This document shows, piece after piece, positions 9,434 to 17,935 of a stretch of DNA of 64,000 bases. The translations under genes were made by a program, and so were the position numbers. The notes under the pieces were generated by a model. The model saw only the letters and a program-made list of their open reading frames with translations, was not told the DNA's origin and made no database searches. The DNA is from an uncultured Flavobacteriaceae bacterium (GTDB lineage: Bacteria > Bacteroidota > Bacteroidia > Flavobacteriales > Flavobacteriaceae): the NCBI GenBank assembly GCA_947493175.1, contig CANLQD010000002.1, positions 744,001-808,000 on the forward strand, in the 5' to 3' direction. Every line of letters begins with the position of its first letter. Position 1 is the first letter of the stretch.

Positions 9434-11641
9434 ATGGGTAAAACTATCATAATCTCAAACAGACTCCCTGTTCAATTGCAAATTAGCAACGGAAGCATTA
9501 CCGCCATTCCCAGTGTGGGGGGCCTGGCGACCGGCATGAAATCGGTGCATTCAGGAGGTGATAGTCTTTGGATCGGTTGGAGCGGTCTTACCGAGGAGGA
9601 AATACCCGAAGATTTGGAAGGCGAAATCGATGACGCCCTGGCAAAACATGGTTCCTCGAAAGTGGGTCTTACCGAAGACGAGGTAGCGGGGTTTTACTTC
9701 GGTTTCAGCAATAGAACTATATGGCCGCTGTTTCATTACTTTTTGGAGTATTCCGAATTTGAGTTGGATAGTTGGAACACGTATAAGGCCGTTAACCAAA
9801 AGTTCGCCGATGCGATTTTGGAGAAGGCCACAGAAGACGATGTTATCTGGGTACACGATTACCAGTTGATGCTAGTGCCACAGATGGTGAGGGAAAAACG
9901 GCCCAATGTAGCTATTGGTTTCTTTTTACATATTCCATTTCCGTCCTATGAAATATTTAGGACCCTTCCTTGGCGAAAGGAAATTTTAGAAGGTCTTTTG
10001 GGGTCCGATTTGATCGGGTTTCATATTTATGATTACGAACGGCATTTTTTGAGTTCGGTACGTAGGCTGTTAGGATTGGAAGTGAGTTTCAACGACATCT
10101 ACCAAAACAACCGCATCATAAAAGTGGATTCATTTCCTATGGGAATCGATTACAAAAAATTTAGTGAGGCCGCCTTGGAACATGGACAACGAGACCCAGA
10201 AGCGCAGTCCGAACTACGACTGCGGCTCGGCAAACATAAAACAAACGACCCCGAGGCGAAGTTCCTACTGTCGATCGATCGGTTAGACTATAGCAAAGGA
10301 ATTGCAAAACGCCTGTATGCCTTCGAATACTTTTTGAACAAATATCCGCAATACAAAGAAAAAGTACGTTTGATCATTCTTGCGGTGCCTTCAAGGTCCA
10401 ATGTACCACAGTATCAGCTCCTAAAAAGGGAAATCGACGAATTGGTGGGTCGCATCAATGGTGAATTTTCTACTGTGAGCTGGACTCCCATTTGGTATTT
10501 CTACCGATCCATGCCTTTTGAAGACCTTATTGACCTGTATACCTCTAGCGATATCGCCTGGTTAACACCTCTCAGAGATGGGATGAACTTAGTGGCCAAA
10601 GAATATATTGCGACACGAACCGACCGTACAGGTGTATTGATCTTAAGTGAAATGGCCGGTTCTGCCAATGAAATGAACGAGGCCTTGCTCATTAACCCAA
10701 ATAACTTTGAGCAGATTGCCGATACGATTTATGAGGCCATCAATATGCCAAAAGAAGAACAGCAACAGCGAAACGAACAATTGCAAAAACGCCTACAACG
10801 GTATAATGTTGAAAAATGGGCCCAAAGCTTTATGAATTCGCTGTTGGACCAGAAAGAACGTGATGCAGCCCATGTTTCAAGAAAGCTGACCGATAATCGA
10901 CTACAAACCATACTAGATGTTTATGGGAAAGCGGAAAAACGCCTTTTGTTTCTGGATTACGACGGAACCTTGGCAGGCTTTCATAACGATCCCCAAAAAG
11001 CGAGCCCGGACAAAGCGCTTTATGAACTTTTAGATGCGCTTCATCAACAGGAAGGTACCGATTTATATTTAATTAGTGGTCGCGATAAAGATACCTTTAC
11101 TAGATGGTTCTTAGCGAAGAAATACAATATGATCGTGGAACATGGTGTGTGGATTTCCAAAAGAGGGGAAGATTTCAGGTTGTTGGAAAATGTAAAAAAC
11201 GACTGGATGGAGAAAATACGACCGGTACTGGAATCTTTTGTTGATCGTACACCCGGCAGCTTCATTGAAGAGAAAAATTACTCACTTGCATGGCATTACC
11301 GAAAGACCGACCCCGATTTTGGAAATTTAAGGGCAACGGAGTTGACAACGGTTTTGACCAGTCTTATCGGTACCGATGATTTAAGTGTTCTAAACGGGAA
11401 CAAGGTCATGGAAATTAAAAGTAGTAATGTCAACAAAGGAAGAGCTTCTGTACGTATATTAGGGGAAGCCAATTACAACTTTGTTTTTGCTATCGGTGAT
11501 GACTGGACCGATGAGTTCATGTTCCAAGAATTACCCGAAAGCGCCACTACCGTTAAGGTAGGCCGACAAAAAACCCAGGCCAAATACTTTGTGGAGAACA
11601 CGGCCGAAGTCAGGGAATTGCTTCGTTCTTTTCTAAAATAG
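9434..11641 (+). CDS. otsAB: bifunctional trehalose-6-phosphate synthase/phosphatase
   Basis: I start at the ATG giving MGKTIIISNRLPVQL; an in-frame upstream start would add ten unlikely residues. The 735-aa product has an N-terminal GT20 synthase (1 to about 475) with SNRLPV, HDYQL (about 141), IDRLDYSKGI (about 281) and LRDGMNLVAKE (about 380). The C-terminal HAD-type phosphatase (about 495-735) has LDYDGTLAGF (about 507) and GDDWTDEF (688-695). It would condense UDP- or ADP-glucose with glucose-6-phosphate and then dephosphorylate the product to trehalose in the cytoplasm, giving osmo- and desiccation protection. The next three genes follow at 7, 4 and 9 bp, which suggests one transcript. 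Confidence 0.93.
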   Translation: MGKTIIISNRLPVQLQISNGSITAIPSVGGLATGMKSVHSGGDSLWIGWSGLTEEEIPEDLEGEIDDALAKHGSSKVGLTEDEVAGFYFGFSNRTIWPLFHYFLEYSEFELDSWNTYKAVNQKFADAILEKATEDDVIWVHDYQLMLVPQMVREKRPNVAIGFFLHIPFPSYEIFRTLPWRKEILEGLLGSDLIGFHIYDYERHFLSSVRRLLGLEVSFNDIYQNNRIIKVDSFPMGIDYKKFSEAALEHGQRDPEAQSELRLRLGKHKTNDPEAKFLLSIDRLDYSKGIAKRLYAFEYFLNKYPQYKEKVRLIILAVPSRSNVPQYQLLKREIDELVGRINGEFSTVSWTPIWYFYRSMPFEDLIDLYTSSDIAWLTPLRDGMNLVAKEYIATRTDRTGVLILSEMAGSANEMNEALLINPNNFEQIADTIYEAINMPKEEQQQRNEQLQKRLQRYNVEKWAQSFMNSLLDQKERDAAHVSRKLTDNRLQTILDVYGKAEKRLLFLDYDGTLAGFHNDPQKASPDKALYELLDALHQQEGTDLYLISGRDKDTFTRWFLAKKYNMIVEHGVWISKRGEDFRLLENVKNDWMEKIRPVLESFVDRTPGSFIEEKNYSLAWHYRKTDPDFGNLRATELTTVLTSLIGTDDLSVLNGNKVMEIKSSNVNKGRASVRILGEANYNFVFAIGDDWTDEFMFQELPESATTVKVGRQKTQAKYFVENTAEVRELLRSFLK

Positions 11642-11648
11642 TATTGCT

Positions 11649-12485
11649 ATGAGATTACGAATGCTGTCAAAACCATATGTAGTAGGTGCAACGGCCTTAC
11701 TATTATTTTGGTCCTGTCAAAACTCGGACAATTCATATGTAAATAACAAGCCTACCGAGGCAGAAAACCCGACGCAACCCTTATCAACCGCTTTACAGTT
11801 GGTATTGGACGATATGACCGAACCACATGAAGGAATACCCAACGGGGTTCCCGATAGTTATGGTTGGGGAGAAAAACCCCGTATCGGTTATGGGAACATT
11901 CCACCAGACGGTTGGAACGCTGCACTCCCTTGGGGGCAAGTCTATACAGATGTAAAAGGGAATAGTACAACAAATACCCGTTTTCAAATAAGAAATATGC
12001 AGCTATGGTATCTTAGTAAAAAAGAGAACCGATGGAAAGAATGGTCTATTAGCTCGAACATTGCAGGTGCCAATTACGCGGAAAATTTTCAGAACGACAC
12101 CAATATCGAAGCAGACATACGAGCGGAGACTGATAATGGTGGGGGTATTTCCTCTACGCTGGTTACGGGCTATAATTTTCATTTTTGGAACAACGATGGC
12201 CGTACCGAGATAGACCCGGAAGATATTGCCGGGGTGTGGACCTCTCTCGAATCCCGACTCATTTTGGACGACCCCGATGCCACGGACGATCGTGAAGAAG
12301 CGCGGCTTATGATGAGTGCGGGCGCTGATTACTGGGAGAATGTTTCGATTGCCTGGGATCAATGGAAGACCAATGGGGATATTTTTATCGGTAGATTTCG
12401 ATATCTTACCCGCGAATGGCAAACATTTTACGCTCATACATTGACCGAAGAACAATTAAAAATCAATCCCCCTCCTATTAATTAA
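11649..12485 (+). CDS. lipoprotein of unknown function
   Basis: This 278-aa protein has a lipoprotein signal peptide ending in LLLFWSC (cleavage before Cys at about 23). Either MRLRM (used here) or the internal MLSKPYV four codons on could be the start. The mature part is rich in Trp, Asn and Asp (for example GIPNGVPDSYGWGEKP, WSISSNIAGANYAENF, DYWENVSIAWDQWKTNGDIF) and looks like a compact extracytoplasmic beta-domain. I do not recognise the family. It starts 7 bp after the trehalose synthase gene and ends 4 bp before the propeller-SnoaL gene, so it is almost certainly co-transcribed. Confidence 0.75.
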   Translation: MRLRMLSKPYVVGATALLLFWSCQNSDNSYVNNKPTEAENPTQPLSTALQLVLDDMTEPHEGIPNGVPDSYGWGEKPRIGYGNIPPDGWNAALPWGQVYTDVKGNSTTNTRFQIRNMQLWYLSKKENRWKEWSISSNIAGANYAENFQNDTNIEADIRAETDNGGGISSTLVTGYNFHFWNNDGRTEIDPEDIAGVWTSLESRLILDDPDATDDREEARLMMSAGADYWENVSIAWDQWKTNGDIFIGRFRYLTREWQTFYAHTLTEEQLKINPPPIN

Positions 12486-12489
12486 AAGT

Positions 12490-14010
12490 ATGACGATCAA
12501 ACTATCCATTTTAGCATTCTTTTTGTACGCTGTATTGCTTTCCCAAACGAACACCGAAGTATATCTTTTAGAAATTGATTATGATAAAGGGCAGCCTGTT
12601 CTAGGAAAACCCATAAATGTTTCCAACAATGAGGGGTATGATAATCAGCCTTCTTTTTACAACGACAATCAACTTCTTTTTTCGGCGACCAGAAACCAAC
12701 AAACCGACATTGCCCGATACAATATCAGGGATTCCCAAATTTCCTGGCTTACCGATACGAAGGGAGGAAGCGAATATTCACCACTGAAAATACCAAACGG
12801 GAAGAAGGTTTCCGCGATACGGTTAGATACCAATGGACTTCAAAGGCTCTATCGCTACGATATAGCAACAGGAAAGCCAGAGTTGCTGGTAGATGGCCTG
12901 AAAGTGGGGTATCATGTTTGGTTCAGTCCAGATATCTTAGTCTGTACGGTACTTGTCGAAAACAGAATGGATTTGGTCGTAGTGAATCTAACAGATAATA
13001 CGCAGCACACTTTTCAAAAGAACGTGGGCCGATCATTGCAGAAAATACCAAACAGCAAGTTGATCAGCTATGTAAGCAAGGAGAAAGATATATGGGAAAT
13101 TAAATCTCTTGACCCTATTTCCGGTGCTACGGAAAAAATTGTCAATACCGTTCCGGGAGTCGAGGATCTATGTTGGTTGCTAAACGGTTCCTTGTTAATG
13201 GGAAAGAAATCCGTTCTCTACCAATTTCATCCGAAAACAAGTCCCCAATGGAAACAATTTCATCGGTTCGAAGATGAAAACTTAGGGAATATAAGCCGAG
13301 TCGCTACCAATTCTATCTCCTCAAAAATGGCATTGGTCTCCGAGGTTTCTCCCGAGATTATTGTGCAAAAACAAGTCGAATCCTATAACAAAAGAGATAT
13401 TAAGGCCTTTGCCGCATGCTATTCAGAAAACGTATTGGTTCAAATTTTTCCGAATGACACCTTGTATGTGGGCAACCAGACCTTGGAATCGAACTATCGG
13501 GATTATTATGAAAATACTCCCGAGACGGCGGTCAAAGTCATAAAACGAATTAGTATTGGTAATAAGGTAATTGATGAGGAAGAGGCTACCGATATGGGTA
13601 AAACGAACCGGCAGATAGCGATCTATGAAATAAATAATGGTCTTATAAACAGCATGACCTTTTTATTTGAAAAAAAACCAAATTCAGAAGCCGAAGCAAT
13701 TATTGATAAGCAATTAGATGCCTACAATGCGAGGGATATCGACGCTTTTTTAGCCACGTACACAGAAGATATATCGGTATTCAACTACCCCGATCGGTTA
13801 AGCTATGAAGGACAGGAACGAATGCGAAAAGGGTATGGGGAATTCTTTAGTAATACCCCTGATTTACATTGCGAAATAAAACAACGTATTGTAATCGGGA
13901 ATACCATTATCGATGAGGAGTATATTACGGCAAACGGAAACAATTTCAGCGCAGTGGCCATATACGAAGTAGCTGATGGAAAAATTGCAAGGGTTACCTT
14001 TGTTCGTTAA
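12490..14010 (+). CDS. TolB-like beta-propeller fused to two SnoaL-like domains
   Basis: The 506-aa product has an N-terminal hydrophobic segment (ILAFFLYAVLLSQ), so it is probably exported. Residues about 20-285 resemble WD40-like/TolB propeller repeats (for example GYDNQPSFYNDNQLLFSATR, GGSEYSPLKIPNGKKVSAIR). The C-terminal part is a tandem pair of SnoaL/NTF2-like folds. The first begins IVQKQVESYNKRDIKAF and the second IIDKQLDAYNARDIDAF; each continues with a YxEN/YTED, IxIGNxxIDEE pattern. SnoaL-like domains bind small ligands or act as isomerase-like scaffolds; the propeller may bind a protein or polysaccharide. The internal duplication is clear from the parallel motifs, while the function is unknown. 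It sits in the trehalose transcript between a lipoprotein and an MFS transporter. Confidence 0.78.
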   Translation: MTIKLSILAFFLYAVLLSQTNTEVYLLEIDYDKGQPVLGKPINVSNNEGYDNQPSFYNDNQLLFSATRNQQTDIARYNIRDSQISWLTDTKGGSEYSPLKIPNGKKVSAIRLDTNGLQRLYRYDIATGKPELLVDGLKVGYHVWFSPDILVCTVLVENRMDLVVVNLTDNTQHTFQKNVGRSLQKIPNSKLISYVSKEKDIWEIKSLDPISGATEKIVNTVPGVEDLCWLLNGSLLMGKKSVLYQFHPKTSPQWKQFHRFEDENLGNISRVATNSISSKMALVSEVSPEIIVQKQVESYNKRDIKAFAACYSENVLVQIFPNDTLYVGNQTLESNYRDYYENTPETAVKVIKRISIGNKVIDEEEATDMGKTNRQIAIYEINNGLINSMTFLFEKKPNSEAEAIIDKQLDAYNARDIDAFLATYTEDISVFNYPDRLSYEGQERMRKGYGEFFSNTPDLHCEIKQRIVIGNTIIDEEYITANGNNFSAVAIYEVADGKIARVTFVR

Positions 14011-14019
14011 GATCGTTTC

Positions 14020-15183
14020 TTGAAACCGAAAACACATATTCTACCGGTTATTATTCTTTCCCAATTTGCTTGCACTTCCCTTTGGTTCGCAGGGAATGCT
14101 ATTGTAGACCAATTAGCCTTAAAAACAGGTCTGGGTCCGGAAATCATAGGTTATGTACTCTCATCTGTACAGCTAGGTTTTATTTCCGGCACCTTGATTT
14201 TTGCCTTGCTCATGATCGTAGATCGTTTTTCACCTTCCAAGGTTTTTCTTTTATGCGCATTATTGGGAGCACTATGCAATGCTTTCTTACTAGCAGAAAC
14301 ACTTTCTAAATGGGAACTGGTATTGAGCCGTTATGGAACGGGCTTTTTTTTGGCGGGCATCTATCCCGTAGGGATGAAAATTGCCTCTGACTACTATGAA
14401 AAGGGATTGGGTCGGGCCTTGGGCTATCTGGTAGGTGCCTTGGTATTGGGAAGCTCGCTACCCTATTTGATCAAAGGTTTGGAATGGGGCGCTGATGATA
14501 CAACTGTTATAAAGATTACCTCAATACTCGCCATATCCGGAGGATTCATACTATGGTCTTTAGTAGCCAACGGCCCATTTCGAAAGGCCAGTACCCAATT
14601 ACAACTGCAGGCCGGGCCTACGCTGTTTAAAATCCCCGGTTTTCGAAAAGCGGCCTTCGGTTATTTTGGTCATATGTGGGAGTTATATGCATTTTGGGCC
14701 TTTACCCCTTTGGCGCTACAGGGTTTTAATACGTTATCCTCGACGGAACTGCCTATTGCATTTGGTACTTTCACGGTCATTGCCCTTGGTGGAGTGTCGT
14801 GTATGTTAGGGGGGCTGTTCTCACAAAAGTATGGAAGTAAAAAAGTGGCCACTATTAGCTTGGCGGTTTCAGGTTCTTTCTGTCTTTTATCGCCGGTACT
14901 GTTTGGTTTTAACGCTATAATTTTCCTATGCAGTTGGTGCCTCTGGGGAATGGCGGTAACTGCCGATTCACCTCAATTTTCTTCGTTGGTGGCAACAAGT
15001 GCACCAGCGAAACTAAAAGGTACTGCATTGACCTTGGTAAACTGTCTGGGTTTTGCACTAAGCATCGTAAGCATTCAATTATTGGCAAGTATGACCGCAC
15101 ATGTTCCAACACCTTATCTCTTTGTAATCTTGGGGTTGGGTCCGTTAATCGGATTATGGCAGTTGACCCAAAAAAGCCAGTAA
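14020..15183 (+). CDS. MFS transporter
   Basis: This 387-aa protein is almost entirely hydrophobic with about 11-12 membrane segments, the normal size for a major facilitator. It begins with TTG (TTG AAA CCG AAA); the next in-frame ATG would remove the first helices. The loop after helix 2 has RFSPSKVFLLCALLGA in place of the classic Gly-x-x-x-Asp-Arg loop, and helix 4-5 carries SRYGTGFFLAGIYPVGMKIA, where family members bind substrate. It starts 9 bp after the propeller-SnoaL gene, so it is probably the last gene of the transcript that begins with the trehalose synthase. Substrate unknown; a sugar or metabolite linked to that operon is a reasonable guess. Confidence 0.85.
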   Translation: MKPKTHILPVIILSQFACTSLWFAGNAIVDQLALKTGLGPEIIGYVLSSVQLGFISGTLIFALLMIVDRFSPSKVFLLCALLGALCNAFLLAETLSKWELVLSRYGTGFFLAGIYPVGMKIASDYYEKGLGRALGYLVGALVLGSSLPYLIKGLEWGADDTTVIKITSILAISGGFILWSLVANGPFRKASTQLQLQAGPTLFKIPGFRKAAFGYFGHMWELYAFWAFTPLALQGFNTLSSTELPIAFGTFTVIALGGVSCMLGGLFSQKYGSKKVATISLAVSGSFCLLSPVLFGFNAIIFLCSWCLWGMAVTADSPQFSSLVATSAPAKLKGTALTLVNCLGFALSIVSIQLLASMTAHVPTPYLFVILGLGPLIGLWQLTQKSQ

Positions 15184-15275
15184 TTTTTAATACATTGTAA
15201 GCTAGAAATGAAAGAGGAAGACCGGTAAAGTTTTATTGCGCTTCTTCTTTATAAATTACCCCATTAAAATAGAGG

Positions 15276-16616
15276 ATGAAAAAATTGTTATTGCTACTTC
15301 CGTTTCTTATCACTATCTCAATGACCACTATGGCGCAAACCGATCAGCGTATCTACGACATTATCGATGCGGTCTCTTCGGAAAGAATAAAATCGGATGT
15401 TGCCACCCTCGTTGGTTTTGGTACCCGGCACACCCTAAGCGATACGGTTTCCGAAACCCGGGGTATCGGTGCGGCAAGAAGGTGGATCAAATCGGAATTT
15501 GAAAAAACTGCTGCTGCTTGCAATAATTGTTTGGAGGTATCCTACCAAAAGAATTTGGTGCCAGAAGGCGACAATAAACGCATTACCAAAGATGTTTGGG
15601 TAGTGAATGTATTGGCGATAAAACGCGGCACCAAATATCCTAACCGCTTTATTATCATGAGCGGTGATATTGATTCCCGGGTCAGCGACCCAAATAATTT
15701 CACCTCTGATTCGCCGGGGGCAAACGACAATGCCAGTGGAATGGCCGGTACGCTGGAGGCAGCCCGTGTACTTTCAAAATATGACTTTGAAAACAGTATC
15801 CTCTTCGTGGGGCTTTCCGGTGAAGAACAGGGGCTGTACGGAGGCAAAGGTCTTGCTGCGCACGCCAAAGAACAGGGATGGGACATCATCGGTATTTTCA
15901 ATAACGACATGATCGGAAACATTACAGGTGTTGACGGTATTATAAGTAATACCGACTTTCGCATTTTTTCGGAACCGGTACCGCCCACCGAAACGGAAAA
16001 GGAACGTAAGGCCCGACGTTTCTATGGAGGTGAGGTCGATGGTATTTCAAGACAATTGGCTCGTTACGTACATAAAAATGTACGCACCTACATGCCCGAG
16101 ATGAACCCTATGCTGATCTATCGCCTTGACCGTTTTGGAAGAGGGGGACACCACCGACCTTTTAACGATGCGGGCTTTGCGGGTATTCGGATTATGGAGG
16201 CCCATGAAAATTATACCCAGCAACATCAAGATATCCGAGCAGAAGATGATATAGCGTACGGCGACGTGCTCGAACATGTAAATTTTGATTATGCAAGAAA
16301 GCTGACCGCCGTCAATGCCATTAATTTGGCTTCCTTGGCATGGGCACCTTCGGCCCCCATCGACGTAAAAATTGGGGGAATCGTAGAGCCCTCTGCAAAA
16401 CTTCTATGGAGTGAGGTAACCGGGGCAGTTGGGTATAAGATTTATTGGAGAGCAACTACTTCACCGACCTGGGACCACAGTCGGTATGTTGGTAATGTAA
16501 CTGAGCATACTCTCGATGGCATCGTAATCGACAACTATTTCTTCGGCGTTGCTGCCGTGGGAAAAGATGGGTTTGAAAGTCCTGTGGTATTTCCAAATGG
16601 GATTTTAAGAAACTAA
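15276..16616 (+). CDS. M28 family zinc peptidase with C-terminal Fn3-like domain
   Basis: The 446-aa product has a signal peptide (MKKLLLLLPFLITISMTTMAQ). The M28 catalytic domain runs from about 30 to 345: SPGANDNASG gives the bridging Asp151, GLSGEEQG gives the catalytic Glu183 and metal ligand Glu184, FNNDMIG gives Asp211, and GRGGHHRPF gives His292/293. The first metal-binding motif reads SGDIDSR, so the usual His of HxD is Asp131. A C-terminal Fn3-like domain (about 358-446) ends with AAVGKDGFESPVVFP. It should be an exported aminopeptidase acting on peptides in the periplasm or outside. It heads a run of peptidase genes, with 10 bp to the start of the next. Confidence 0.85.
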   Translation: MKKLLLLLPFLITISMTTMAQTDQRIYDIIDAVSSERIKSDVATLVGFGTRHTLSDTVSETRGIGAARRWIKSEFEKTAAACNNCLEVSYQKNLVPEGDNKRITKDVWVVNVLAIKRGTKYPNRFIIMSGDIDSRVSDPNNFTSDSPGANDNASGMAGTLEAARVLSKYDFENSILFVGLSGEEQGLYGGKGLAAHAKEQGWDIIGIFNNDMIGNITGVDGIISNTDFRIFSEPVPPTETEKERKARRFYGGEVDGISRQLARYVHKNVRTYMPEMNPMLIYRLDRFGRGGHHRPFNDAGFAGIRIMEAHENYTQQHQDIRAEDDIAYGDVLEHVNFDYARKLTAVNAINLASLAWAPSAPIDVKIGGIVEPSAKLLWSEVTGAVGYKIYWRATTSPTWDHSRYVGNVTEHTLDGIVIDNYFFGVAAVGKDGFESPVVFPNGILRN

Positions 16617-16626
16617 TTTGGTTCTT

Positions 16627-17919
16627 ATGAAAAATGCCCCCCAATTAAAAGGGTTGTTTTGTTTTGGGATGATATTTCTAGCGGCTTCCTGTGGAAAAAG
16701 TGAAAGATACCTTCCGAATATCGAGGTGCTATTTAGCCAATATGAAACACTCGATAGTACCAAAGCCTATCATGCCTTTGCCGAAAAAATGGTAGCGGCC
16801 AACCATGACCTACAGTCTTCCCAATTGTATCTGGAAGCTGCCGCTATATTTCATCAAGAAAAAGAAAGCGAGCAAGTAGTTGCATTAATACATCGGGCAA
16901 TCGATAACGGGATGGCCAATCCAAAAATACTATCAAAGTATAAAGATCTTGGGGAGGCGTTGCATACAGAAGAGGGAAAGCGATTGCTATACCGCTTGGA
17001 TTCCATTCAAAAGAAAATGGGCGATGTTTCACATTTTAGCCTTGAAATGGAATCGATGAACCTTTTCTGGCCCTATTTTGAACGTGCTAAAAAGAATCCC
17101 GCAAACGCAAAAGCTATCTTAAAAGAATTTATATTCGATGGACCAAGGGAACTAAAGGACTTTTATGTAGTCCGCTATTTAAGTACGGACAACATGTACG
17201 GACAAATGATCAATGCCGCTCCGGATTACTATGAATACTTAAAGCAGCATTTTAATACCGACAGTATGCATTCCATGAAGGCAAAGACCACCAGATGGAT
17301 GAAAAATTTTAAAGACCTGTATCCCCAAGCTGTCTTTCCGAAAGTTTTTGTTGTTCCCGGCATTTTGAACAGCGGGGGCACGGCTACCGAAATGGGCATG
17401 TTCGTTGGAGGGGACATGTATGGAAAATCAGATGATATGCCCATAAGAAATCTTTCTGAATGGCAAAAAGGAGCTATCATGGAGTTCGATCATTTACCAA
17501 AACTCACTATTCATGAACTAATGCATTTTCAGCAAAGTTATGATGACAGCGAAAATGGAGAAAACGTTATTGGTGCGATTATTGCCGAAGGAGTTTGTGA
17601 TTTTATGGTAGAACTAGCATCTGGAGAGCCATTGGATAATCCCAATCTTGATTATTTGGACAATCCAAAAAACATGGCGAAAATATTGGAAGACCTCAAA
17701 ACAGATGCGTTCACCGAAGACTATTCCAGATGGCTTTACAACGGAGGAATCAATGACCGCCCATTTGACCTTGGTTATACGATGGGCTATTTGATATCTA
17801 AATCGTATTATGAAAACCATGACAATAAAAGTCGGGCAATATACGAGCTTTTAAACACGAACGACTTCGCTTCGATTGTCCGGTCAAGTAAATATGGTTC
17901 AATCTTAGGGGAATTATAA
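16627..17919 (+). CDS. HExxH zinc-protease-like lipoprotein
   Basis: I start at ATG giving MKNAPQLK; an in-frame TTG lies three codons earlier. The 430-aa product has a lipobox (FLAASC, Cys at about 22). An alpha-helical, TPR-like N-terminal half (about 40-210) is followed by a putative metalloprotease core: TIHELMHFQQ holds His296-Glu297-x-x-His300, and IIAEGVCDF supplies Glu321 as a likely third zinc ligand, the gluzincin arrangement seen in DUF2268-type predicted proteases. The domain ends with a Tyr-rich helix (GYTMGYLISKSYYE). Membrane-anchored proteolysis is the likely role; substrate unknown. It lies between the M28 and M1 peptidase genes (10 and 16 bp gaps) and is likely co-expressed with both. 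Confidence 0.75.
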   Translation: MKNAPQLKGLFCFGMIFLAASCGKSERYLPNIEVLFSQYETLDSTKAYHAFAEKMVAANHDLQSSQLYLEAAAIFHQEKESEQVVALIHRAIDNGMANPKILSKYKDLGEALHTEEGKRLLYRLDSIQKKMGDVSHFSLEMESMNLFWPYFERAKKNPANAKAILKEFIFDGPRELKDFYVVRYLSTDNMYGQMINAAPDYYEYLKQHFNTDSMHSMKAKTTRWMKNFKDLYPQAVFPKVFVVPGILNSGGTATEMGMFVGGDMYGKSDDMPIRNLSEWQKGAIMEFDHLPKLTIHELMHFQQSYDDSENGENVIGAIIAEGVCDFMVELASGEPLDNPNLDYLDNPKNMAKILEDLKTDAFTEDYSRWLYNGGINDRPFDLGYTMGYLISKSYYENHDNKSRAIYELLNTNDFASIVRSSKYGSILGEL

Positions 17920-17935
17920 ACGAATCCTTGCAACT

